36,408 bases of DNA, taken from the NCBI GenBank assembly GCA_002868945.1, contig PKTX01000067.1, positions 1-36,408 on the forward strand, in the 5' to 3' direction. Positions 23,652 through 30,932 of this stretch are shown in pieces. A model generated the notes under the pieces. It was not told where the DNA came from. It saw nothing but the letters and a program-made list of their open reading frames with translations, and did not search any database. Position numbers and translations under genes: made by a program. Numbering within the stretch: position 1 is the first letter of the stretch; the number at the start of each line of letters is the position of its first letter. The stretch is from Desulfobulbaceae bacterium. Lineage in GTDB: Bacteria > Desulfobacterota > Desulfobulbia > Desulfobulbales > SURF-16.

Positions 23652-24864
23652 CAAGATTCTGCAGGCACACCTGGTACGCCGCGAGGATGACCATCTGCTC
23701 ATCAGCTATGACCATCTGCTGCTGCATGACGCCACCGGCGCCCTGCTCATCAAACCCTTTGCCGAGCTGGGCCGGCCCCTGGCCCACCCGGAGCGCATCC
23801 TGGCTGCCGCCGACCATTTCGTGCCGCCTGCCACTGCCGAGCGAGCCGCCATTCTGCAGAATTACCTTGATTTCACCGCCGGTCTCAAGGGCATCAGACG
23901 CAAACCCTTTGAGGGGATCTGCCACCAGATCCTGGTGGAGGACCCCGGCGTCGGGCCGGGCCAGTTTATTATCGGCGCCGACTCCCACACCATCATGGCC
24001 GGCGCCCTGGGCAGCATGGCCTGCGGTCTCGGCTCAACCGACATCCTCTTTTCCATGGTCACCGGCTACACCTGGCTGCCCAGCCCCCCTACCTGCCGAC
24101 TGGAATTGACCGGCACCCCAGCCGCCCACATCCGCGGCAAGGATGTCGCCCTGGCCATCCTCGCTAAGATCGGCGGCAGCCGCGCCCTGCCCGACTATGC
24201 CTTTGAGTGTTTTGACCTGAGCAGTGGCCCACTCAGCATGGATTCGCGCCTGTCGCTCTGCTGCATGGCCCAGGAGATGGGCGCCGCCTTTTTTGTCATG
24301 GTGCCGGACCAGCGCACCATGGCCTTTCTGCAGGCCAAGGGCAATGACGCCGATGCCCTGCTGCCTGACGAGGATGCCGTCTATGACGAGACCCTGACCA
24401 TCCCCATGCCCGATCACAGCCTGGTTTCCGTACCACCGGCCCCCTGGCACGTGCAGGAGGCAAAAGAGCTGGGCACCGTCATGATCAATCAGGCCTTTGT
24501 CGGCTCCTGTACCGGCGGTCGTCTTGAGGATATCGCCGATACGGCCGCCATAGTACGCCACAACAGGGTGGCCGACAATGTCCGGCTGGTGGTGATCCCC
24601 GCCTCTCGGGCTATCTACCTGCAGGCCCTCAGGGCCGGTTATATCGAAGATATCATCAGGGCCGGCGGCATTGTCGAGGCGCCCTCCTGCGGACCGTGCG
24701 GCGGTATCGACAAGGGCATTATCGGCGCCGGCCAGACCATGATCGCCACCTCAAACCGCAACTTCCCCGGCCGCACCGGCCCCGGTGACACCTACCTTGC
24801 CTCGGCCCCGGTGGTGGCGGCCAGTGCCCTTACCGGCGTCATAACCGATCCGGAGAATCTCTGA
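23632..24864 (+). CDS. LeuC/homoaconitase-like hydro-lyase large subunit
   Basis: A 410-residue aconitase-superfamily large subunit of the short archaeal/bacterial LeuC2 type. Fe-S ligands are Cys293 (GSCTGG) and Cys353/Cys356 (CGPCGG). GADSHT and SNRNFPGRTG are the substrate and cluster motifs. The start at 23632 is preferred, as GAGG lies six bases upstream; an ATG six bases earlier is too close to that site. It isomerises a 2-alkylmalate-type acid to its 3-isomer together with the small subunit, which starts two bases after its stop. Gene order makes the product of the NifV-like enzyme the likely substrate. Confidence 0.9.
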   Translation: MARTLIDKILQAHLVRREDDHLLISYDHLLLHDATGALLIKPFAELGRPLAHPERILAAADHFVPPATAERAAILQNYLDFTAGLKGIRRKPFEGICHQILVEDPGVGPGQFIIGADSHTIMAGALGSMACGLGSTDILFSMVTGYTWLPSPPTCRLELTGTPAAHIRGKDVALAILAKIGGSRALPDYAFECFDLSSGPLSMDSRLSLCCMAQEMGAAFFVMVPDQRTMAFLQAKGNDADALLPDEDAVYDETLTIPMPDHSLVSVPPAPWHVQEAKELGTVMINQAFVGSCTGGRLEDIADTAAIVRHNRVADNVRLVVIPASRAIYLQALRAGYIEDIIRAGGIVEAPSCGPCGGIDKGIIGAGQTMIATSNRNFPGRTGPGDTYLASAPVVAASALTGVITDPENL

Positions 24865-24866
24865 TC

Positions 24867-25358
24867 ATGAGCATACACCGCGCCTATATCATGGGCGACA
24901 ATATCTGTACCGACCTTATCCACCCGCCCGACTACTTCAGCCTGGACAAGAACAGGCGACAGCAGGGCTTTCTGCGCGGCGTTTCCGCCAAATGGGCCGA
25001 CAGCATCAGGCCCGGCGCCATCATTATCGGCGGCGACAATTTCGGCTGCGGCTCATCGCGCGAGGTAACGGCCCAGGTCTTTGCCGACCGCGGCGTCTCC
25101 CTGGTACTGGCCCGCAGCTTTGCCCGTATTTTCTACCGCAACATGGTCAATCTCGGCATACCGCTCTGCCGCTATAGGGGCGACCATCCCTGGCAGCATG
25201 GCGAGGAGATCAAGGTGGAGCTTGATGAACGACAGTGCCGCATCACCAACTGTCAGGCCTCCCTGATCTACGATGCACCCTCGCAATTCGTGCAGAAGCT
25301 GGTGGCAAGCGGCGGCCTCTTATGCGCCATAGACTCCCTTTTCAGCCATGCAGAGTAA
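24867..25358 (+). CDS. LeuD/homoaconitase-like hydro-lyase small subunit
   Basis: A 163-residue swivel-domain subunit, normal length for LeuD2-type proteins. GGDNFGCGSSRE is the conserved active-site strand and loop. The usual D-x-D/N-TD-x-I motif near the N-terminus is changed to GDNICTDLIH. The specificity loop that normally reads P..YL is PPDYFSL, unlike LeuD or known homoaconitases. This suggests a substrate other than isopropylmalate. It overlaps the flavoprotein gene by 11 bases. Confidence 0.88.
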   Translation: MSIHRAYIMGDNICTDLIHPPDYFSLDKNRRQQGFLRGVSAKWADSIRPGAIIIGGDNFGCGSSREVTAQVFADRGVSLVLARSFARIFYRNMVNLGIPLCRYRGDHPWQHGEEIKVELDERQCRITNCQASLIYDAPSQFVQKLVASGGLLCAIDSLFSHAE

Positions 25359-26574
25359 GACGGCCGCCGACTTTCCCTGGACCGGCAGCCACCCCTGGGA
25401 CGTGGACATCGCCATTGTCGGCGGAGGACCGGCCGGTCTGGCCGCGGCCATCCGATTACGCTGGCTCAAGAGCATGCCGCCCCTGCCCCTGTCCACCTGC
25501 CTGATCAACTCAGGGCCCCTGGGAGGGCTGGCCTGTCTGGGCAACTCCATCCTCACCGGTCCGGGCCTGGCCTTTCCGGCCGCTGGCCTGGTCAGTCGGC
25601 TGCGGGACGACCTGGACAGGTGGCCCCTGCCCATCCTGAACAACAAGGTGATCGGCGTGGAACGCCGGCACGATTACTTCCGGCTGCAGCTCGAGGATGG
25701 CGGCAGCCTCCGTGCCGCCGCGGTGATCATGGCCTGCGGCATGCTGGACATCCGTAACATGGCCCGCTTCTGGCGGCAGGGCGTACTGGCCACCTTCGGC
25801 AATCGGGCCAATATCTTTACCATCCTGCGCAGGGAACTGCCCGCCTGCCGACAACCCCTGGTGCTGGGAGGCGCCCACCTCAGCCGTCTGCAACAGACCA
25901 TCACGACCCTCAACGCCAATGCCACCCTGCTTGTGCCGCCCTCTTGCCAAGGCGCTGCCGATACCGGCAACCTGCTGCAGGGCGAGCTCCTGGAGCTCCG
26001 CGAATCAGCCGGTGTCCTGAAGGGGGCCCTGCTCAAGACCGACACCGGTCTGGTGGAAAAGCAGGTGGACAGGGTCATCATTGAATTCAACTCCCTGGAG
26101 CTCGGCCGCGGCCTCCTGCCCAGCGGCCTCCCCTGCCTGGAGAACGGCTACCTGCAGACAACAACCAACTGCCGAACCACGATCAGCGGTCTCTTTGGCG
26201 CCGGCGACTGTACCGGCCCGCCCTTTGCCGCCCTGGTGGCCATGGGTCAGGGGGCCGAGGCCGCCTTTGCCGCCTACGACTATGTGCACAGGATGAAGTA
26301 TAATCTGGAACCGGCCCTGTTCGCCTATTTCGGTGACAGCCGGGTGAAGGACAACCTGGCGGCGCCGGACGACTTCCCCCTCCGGGCCGAGCTGGTGCCG
26401 GCCCGGCTCCTGCGGGAGTGCCCCGTGGCAGGCTTGGAGGATCTCTGGCACTGCCTTGACGGCCGCACCAGCCTCGGGGCCCTATGTCAGAGACAGGGCC
26501 TCGGCGAAGAAGAGCTCTTCCGCCGCATCAACCAACTGGTCAAGGAGAGGGCCCTGACCTTCTGTCCTTTGTAA
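25348..26574 (+). CDS. Thioredoxin-reductase-like FAD oxidoreductase
   Basis: A 408-residue flavoprotein. An FAD-binding Rossmann motif, IVGGGPAG (about 23-30), is near the N-terminus. A second FAD contact, GLFGAGDCTGPP, lies near residue 290, followed by the usual A..AMGQG..AA helix. The overall layout is that of the thioredoxin reductase/NAD(P)-flavin family, but the redox CxxC is absent, so it is not a classical thioredoxin reductase. A C-terminal extension of about 100 residues ends in a helical segment. The gene overlaps the LeuD-like gene and is the last of the operon. It may act on the product of the hydro-lyase or supply electrons; this is inferred from gene order. Confidence 0.8.
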   Translation: MQSKTAADFPWTGSHPWDVDIAIVGGGPAGLAAAIRLRWLKSMPPLPLSTCLINSGPLGGLACLGNSILTGPGLAFPAAGLVSRLRDDLDRWPLPILNNKVIGVERRHDYFRLQLEDGGSLRAAAVIMACGMLDIRNMARFWRQGVLATFGNRANIFTILRRELPACRQPLVLGGAHLSRLQQTITTLNANATLLVPPSCQGAADTGNLLQGELLELRESAGVLKGALLKTDTGLVEKQVDRVIIEFNSLELGRGLLPSGLPCLENGYLQTTTNCRTTISGLFGAGDCTGPPFAALVAMGQGAEAAFAAYDYVHRMKYNLEPALFAYFGDSRVKDNLAAPDDFPLRAELVPARLLRECPVAGLEDLWHCLDGRTSLGALCQRQGLGEEELFRRINQLVKERALTFCPL

Positions 26575-27949
26575 GCAAGGGATCAAAGCTGCTCTGCCAG
26601 CGCCGCACCATCTGGAAAAACTGCATGTTCATGCCCAGATAAAAGAGGGGATGCACCCGCGGCCCCTTGATAATGCGCCGATAGATGGAAGAGAGGGAAA
26701 AGGTATGGCGCCACAGGCTCTTGAGCCCCTCTTCCAGCTCCGTCACGGTCATGCCTTGCGGCGCAAAGACGCAGTGCAGGGTGTCATACTTCTCCCAGTC
26801 CCGTTCAATGATCCGGCCCTCCTTCTCCATCTGGGCATAGAGGCTGGTGCCGGGATAAGGGGTGCGGATAAAGGTGAGGGACCAGTCGAGCTGATGGTCG
26901 ATGGAGAAATCAAAGATACGCCTGAAGATGGAGGGATCTTCATCATCAAAACCAACGACAAAGGTGCCCATCACGCCGATATTATTATCGTGAAAGGCCT
27001 TGATGGCGGCGCCGTAGTCATGCCGGGCCGCATAGGACTTGTGCATGGTCTTGAGGTTTTCCGGCGACAGCGACTCAAAACCGACATTAACCGCCAGACA
27101 GCCTGAATCATTCATCCGGGCGAGAAACTCCGGGTCCCGGGCAATATCCACGGTGGCATGGCACCACCACTTGACGTCGAGACGCTGCAGAACGGCCATG
27201 ATCTCCAGGGCATACTTCTTGTCGGCCGCAAAATTGGAGTCGATGAAGTAGATGAGGCGGCGCTCGATAAAATAGGGCATATCTAGGCCCAACCGGGCCA
27301 GCAGGCGACTGACGCTGTGCCGGAAACCGCCGCCGAACATCGATTCCAGTTCAGCGGTGATCTCGGCAATGGGCCGTTTGCGATAGCGATGCCCGAAAAA
27401 CTTGGAGACGCCGCAGAAGTCGCAGTGATGGGGGCAGCCGCGCGTCGTCTCCACCAGGGTCAGGGGGATGTAGTAGCGCGGGTTAAGAAGATCACGGCGT
27501 GGCCAGGGCAGTCCGGCCAGGGAGTGGTCCGTGCCGCTGATGTAACGCTCCTGGAGCTCCCCCTTTTCCAGATCGGCAAGCAGCCCCGGCCAGACAAACT
27601 CCCCCTCGCCGATGATCACCGCATCCACATGCGCCAGGGCCTCCTCCGGCAGGGTGGAGGCGTGCACACCACCCATCACCGTGGTGACGCCGCGCTGCCG
27701 GAACCGGTCAGCCACCTCATAGGCGCGCGGCGCAATTGGCGTCTGCGCGGTGAGGGCCACCAGCCAGACGTCATCATCAAAGTTGATAACCTCCTTCTCT
27801 TCGTCTATAATCTCCACCTCATAGTGGGCCGGCGTTACCGCGGCCAGATAGGGCAGATTGAGAAAGCTCAACTTGAAGATGAAGTCCTCCTCAGGGCCGC
27901 GATCACGGGCCGGTGAGATGAGCAGAATTTTTTTATTTTTCGTTTGCAT
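26540..27949 (-). CDS. B12-binding-domain radical SAM protein
   Basis: A 469-residue enzyme. An N-terminal cobalamin-binding-like domain (residues about 5-145, with GGVHASTLPEEAL and GEGEF) is followed by a radical SAM core with Cys172-x3-Cys176-x2-Cys179 (GCPHHCDFC) and a C-terminal accessory part. This is the class B methyltransferase/BchE-like architecture. The substrate is unknown; lipid (hopanoid-type), antibiotic and tetrapyrrole roles all occur in the family. It converges on the flavoprotein gene with a 35-base tail-to-tail overlap. The ribosome-binding site is weak. Confidence 0.85.
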   Translation of the reverse strand: MQTKNKKILLISPARDRGPEEDFIFKLSFLNLPYLAAVTPAHYEVEIIDEEKEVINFDDDVWLVALTAQTPIAPRAYEVADRFRQRGVTTVMGGVHASTLPEEALAHVDAVIIGEGEFVWPGLLADLEKGELQERYISGTDHSLAGLPWPRRDLLNPRYYIPLTLVETTRGCPHHCDFCGVSKFFGHRYRKRPIAEITAELESMFGGGFRHSVSRLLARLGLDMPYFIERRLIYFIDSNFAADKKYALEIMAVLQRLDVKWWCHATVDIARDPEFLARMNDSGCLAVNVGFESLSPENLKTMHKSYAARHDYGAAIKAFHDNNIGVMGTFVVGFDDEDPSIFRRIFDFSIDHQLDWSLTFIRTPYPGTSLYAQMEKEGRIIERDWEKYDTLHCVFAPQGMTVTELEEGLKSLWRHTFSLSSIYRRIIKGPRVHPLFYLGMNMQFFQMVRRWQSSFDPLLTKDRRSGPSP

Positions 27950-28223
27950 ATAAACTCGGCGCCTTGCCGTTTAGGCCATCTTGAATAATTGCTCTTTTGT
28001 CCGATTTTTTCGGAGCTACGAAAATAAAATTCCTCACATATACTCGATATGCTGCACCCCAAGGGCACCCGGAGTGTCGCAGGCTCCCTTACCTCTTGCA
28101 GGGCGCGCTTTTTATTTTCTATGCTTCTCAAACTCGAACAGCTAAGCGAACGGAGCGAGACTCCGAAATATCTAATAATTCAAGATATCTTTTATTATTT
28201 GTCTTAACAGTGCAGGAGCAGGC

Positions 28224-28604
28224 ATGCCACTCTTTGGAAAATCACCGCTGGCCATCACCTCGAAAATCATCTTCCACGCCTCCACCCTGGGCCTGCCGGA
28301 ACGCCAGCAGCTCGGCAAGGCCAGCCTGTCGGCGGACGGCTTCACACTCGCCATCCCGGCCGCCAAGGGCAACGATGCCATCCGGATCAAGGTGCCGCTC
28401 AGCCGCATCAGCAACCTGCGCGCCTTCCAGAAGAAGACCTACAGCTCCATCTTTTACATCATCCAGGTCGATTACCTCAATGACAAAAACAAGGCCTGTA
28501 TGGTCTCCTGCGAGATCCGCGTCTTCCTGCGCCGCGGCCAGGCCCTGGCCACGGTCAGGCAGTGGAAGGAGATCTATGGGCGTCTCGTGTCGCAACAGGG
28601 ATAA
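28224..28604 (+). CDS. Conserved-looking protein of unknown function, PH-like pattern
   Basis: A 126-residue protein with no family I recognise. GGAG lies five bases before the ATG. The sequence alternates short strands (KASLSADGFTLAI, DAIRIKVPLSRI, SIFYIIQVDYL, CMVSCEIRVFL) and ends in a helix (QALATVRQWKEIYGRL). That is the layout of small PH-like beta-sandwich domains. No signal peptide or TM segment is present. It stands alone, with a 274-base upstream region that is AT-rich and could hold its promoter. Codon use matches the core genome. Confidence 0.55.
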   Translation: MPLFGKSPLAITSKIIFHASTLGLPERQQLGKASLSADGFTLAIPAAKGNDAIRIKVPLSRISNLRAFQKKTYSSIFYIIQVDYLNDKNKACMVSCEIRVFLRRGQALATVRQWKEIYGRLVSQQG

Positions 28605-29048
28605 AGGGCATGAGCAGGCAGCCGCTGGTGTCACCGGGAGTGTCGAATGCATGAGAGCCCGCAGGGCATCATCCTTATGACACTTCCCCATATGGAACGG
28701 GTGAAAAGGGCACCCCGGCAGAACTGGCCTGGCGACCCGCTCGCCTTTCGCCGTAAAAAGGGAATTGTTCTTCGACGGGCTACAGACCAGTCCCTGAGTC
28801 TGTCGAAGGGACACGGCGCCCTGCTCGCTCAGTTCTGCAATGGGGATAAAAAGCATTGGTACTGATCCAGATTCAAGGGTGGCATGAAGACCCGACATGG
28901 CAGACGCCGTGCCCTCCCCTTCCCCCATCCACTGGATTTATACTGAATCCCCCTTTTAAGAATTGAGTGTGCTGTCCTCGGAACTCTCGCCAGAACTCTC
29001 GCGTGGATGCCGTTCACGCGATTATTAGGTATGCTGTGTTGATGACTA
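28605..29048. other. Intergenic region with extragenic repeats
   Basis: No credible gene on either strand. It contains an inverted repeat of the CTTCGAC type (28770-28810), a direct repeat of GAACTCTCGC at 28981 and 28993, and a hairpin TCGCGTG/CACGCGA at 28999-29021. The base composition shifts here from the GC-rich core genes to the more AT-rich accessory island. Confidence 0.45.
28770..28810. repeat. CTTCGACrGrCT-type extragenic inverted repeat
   Basis: CTTCGACGGGCT and its inverted partner AGTCTGTCGAAGG flank a short spacer and include CCCTGAGTCTGTCGAAGGG. This closely resembles a repeat (CCCTGAGCCTGTCGAAGGG) found scattered between genes in many bacterial genomes. Confidence 0.55.
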
Positions 29049-29567
29049 TTATTCCGACCGAATATCATTAAGAAACTCTCTAATGGCGCGTGGCGACCTC
29101 AAGTGATGAACTTTCTTTGATTTCATAGAGTTGGTGACAAGTTGTCGGTATGCGGGGGTCAACCTTCTATGGCACAGCCAAAGAACCCGGTAACTATTAA
29201 GTGTTCCCTTTAATATTGGACTGTTATCAGGCCAGCCTTCGGGATCTACAAATAAACCTTTTAGGAACCGTTTTGTCACCCACGTACCATGTGTTAATAA
29301 CGGGAGGTCAATGAAAATTAGCGTATCTGCAGCAGAGAAACGCTCCCATGCTGATGCGACACAACCAAATCCATCAATAATCCATTCCTCTTGGCTTAAG
29401 AGACCAGAATGGATGTTGAGATATTCGGTATGAGGGACTTCTCCGCCTCCTGCCTTGTATTTTATTTTGTCCAGCGAATATAGGGGAAGGCTAGTTGCTT
29501 CGGCCAACTGCTTAGCCAGCGTAGATTTTCCTCCTCCCGCATTACCAAATATTGCTACTTTTTTCAT
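29049..29567 (-). CDS. Small P-loop kinase (FlaR/adenylate-kinase-like)
   Basis: A 172-residue P-loop NTPase with Walker A GNAGGGKST (residues 8-16), an LID-like middle region (GFGCVASAWERFSAADTLIF) and a basic C-terminus. It resembles small nucleotide-kinase-like proteins annotated as AAA or DNA-topology-modulation (FlaR-like) proteins. The start at 29567 has AGGAGG five bases upstream; an upstream start would include a palindrome. Its base composition is more AT-rich than the core genes. It is a single-gene unit bounded by a terminator upstream. The substrate is unknown. Confidence 0.75.
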   Translation of the reverse strand: MKKVAIFGNAGGGKSTLAKQLAEATSLPLYSLDKIKYKAGGGEVPHTEYLNIHSGLLSQEEWIIDGFGCVASAWERFSAADTLIFIDLPLLTHGTWVTKRFLKGLFVDPEGWPDNSPILKGTLNSYRVLWLCHRRLTPAYRQLVTNSMKSKKVHHLRSPRAIREFLNDIRSE

Positions 29568-29579
29568 GTTGCCTCCTAT

Positions 29580-29595
29580 GGCTTTAGCTAAAGCC
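29580..29595. repeat. 16-bp perfect palindrome upstream of the kinase
   Basis: GGCTTTAGCTAAAGCC is a perfect palindrome 13 bases upstream of the kinase start codon. It is placed where a repressor dimer or an mRNA hairpin would affect translation. No known operator matches. Confidence 0.6.
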
Positions 29596-29605
29596 CAAGA
29601 AGCTG

Positions 29606-29635
29606 ACAACAAAAACCCGCCTCTTGGGCGGGTTT
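29606..29635 (-). terminator. Rho-independent terminator, minus strand
   Basis: On the minus strand AAACCCGCC, a five-base loop and GGCGGGTTT form a nine-pair stem followed by TTGTTG. It would stop minus-strand transcripts entering from the transposase side, before the kinase gene. The symmetric A/T flanks could give weak activity on the plus strand as well. Confidence 0.65.
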
Positions 29636-29797
29636 AAAAAACTACTGACGCGTCAAAACCCACCATTCCTATGGAATGATGGAAATAATTCGAAAAGATT
29701 GATGTGCAGAGTCTGTATTCATAACTTAAATAATCCCAGACAAGTTTCAAGCTGTCAACTCTCGACCTGCCTAACGTACGTAACGGGCTTACGAGAC

Positions 29798-30726
29798 GGG
29801 GTCAGGTCTTGAAAAATCAGTTTTTACCCTTGAGGCATACAATCTTGCTGATCGTAGTGTAATGCAGTCCTATAACATCGGCTATATCCTTCAGGGTATA
29901 GCCATATTTCAGGTGGGCATCGCAAATCCGTTGATTCCGAACCTCCTTGTCACCCTTGCCCACATCGCTGAAATACTGAGCCAACTCCGGTCGGTCCGGA
30001 TAGCGCTGCGACCTGGGAATCTCGCCGATCTCCTGCCTCTCGCCAAGAAGGTCCCTCATTTGGGTGACAAATTCGCCACTTCCCAAAAAAATCTGGCCGG
30101 AGAGTCTTTTCCACGGACTCTCCTCTTTGCCACTGATGCCGGCGAGCACAAACTCTCTGTACAGCCTCCTGGCCCGAGTTCTCTTGGTCGAGAACTGTGC
30201 CAATACCCAGTCAGTGGTCAAAAAGTCGGGAACCGCTTTTCCGAAAGCCGTGGCCTGGTAACTACTCCATGGCCAAGAGGAAGGGCTCCCCACCATGCGG
30301 GCACGTACGGGATTGAGAACGACATACCGACACAGTTCCAACAAGTGGGTATTCTTCTCGACCACAATGGCCTTGTAGCGCCCCTGAAAAACATGGCCAA
30401 CTCGTTGATGGGCACGGTTAAAAGCTTGGGTATAGACGCCGTTGAGGTGCCGCATACCAAGAGAGAGGTTGGGGTCGGGAGTTTCGACAACCAGGTGGTA
30501 GTGGTTGTCCATCAGGCAGTAGGCGTGACAGAGCCAATTGTACTTGGCCACGGTCATCGCGAGGATGCCGAGAAAGCAATAGCGGTCCTGCTCTGTGACA
30601 AAGATCGCCTGCTGCGCATTGCCGCGCGACGTGATGTGATACAGTGCGCCGGGATATTCAACTCGGAGTGGACGGGCCATACAGAAACGATAGCACCAAA
30701 AAACTAATTTTTCAAGACCTGACCCC
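29798..30726 (-). mobile_element. RAYT element with 28-bp inverted ends
   Basis: The transposase gene is enclosed by GGGGTCAGGTCTTGAAAAAT... at 29798-29825 and its inverted copy at 30699-30726. The two 28-base ends differ at one position. A third copy, a perfect match to the inverted left end, lies at 30883-30910. The left end covers the stop codon of the transposase. Such flanking repeats are typical of REP-associated tyrosine transposases (RAYTs). Confidence 0.75.
29817..30680 (-). CDS. REP-associated Y1 transposase (RAYT, IS200-like)
   Basis: A 287-residue single-strand HUH transposase. MARPLRVEYPGALYHITSRG is the signature N-terminus; the HUH motif is His60-Tyr-His62 (MDNHYHLVV), and the probable catalytic tyrosine is Tyr119 (RYVVLNPVRA). 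The C-terminus carries a helix-turn-helix (YTLKDIADVIGLHYTTISKI) that standard IS200 TnpA lacks. RAYTs process REP hairpins and are often domesticated single copies. The stop lies in the left inverted repeat. Both ends are complete, so the gene appears intact. Confidence 0.9.
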   Translation of the reverse strand: MARPLRVEYPGALYHITSRGNAQQAIFVTEQDRYCFLGILAMTVAKYNWLCHAYCLMDNHYHLVVETPDPNLSLGMRHLNGVYTQAFNRAHQRVGHVFQGRYKAIVVEKNTHLLELCRYVVLNPVRARMVGSPSSWPWSSYQATAFGKAVPDFLTTDWVLAQFSTKRTRARRLYREFVLAGISGKEESPWKRLSGQIFLGSGEFVTQMRDLLGERQEIGEIPRSQRYPDRPELAQYFSDVGKGDKEVRNQRICDAHLKYGYTLKDIADVIGLHYTTISKIVCLKGKN

Positions 30727-30728
30727 GG

Positions 30729-30864
30729 GCAGACCGGTCATCGCGAAGATGCCAGAAGAGAAAAGGCGGTCCTGGTCGGTGACAAAGATCCCCTGCTGCA
30801 CATTGCCACGCAACGTGATGTGATACAAAACGCCGGGATATTCAACTCGGAGTGGACGGGCCAT
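30729..30864 (-). pseudogene. Truncated second copy of the RAYT 5' end
   Basis: The frame from ATG 30864 reads MARPLRVEYPGVLYHIT, then LRGNVQQGIFVTDQDRL, clearly homologous to the first 40-odd codons of the intact transposase, then diverges. Together with its copy of the 28-base end it forms a tandem repeat of 184 bases (30544-30727 versus 30728-30911). The substitutions between copies show that the duplication is not recent. Confidence 0.8.
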
Positions 30865-30932
30865 ACAGGAACGATAGTACCAAAAAACTGATTTTTCAAG
30901 ACCTGACCCCGGGAAGAATGCTACCCCTCATA

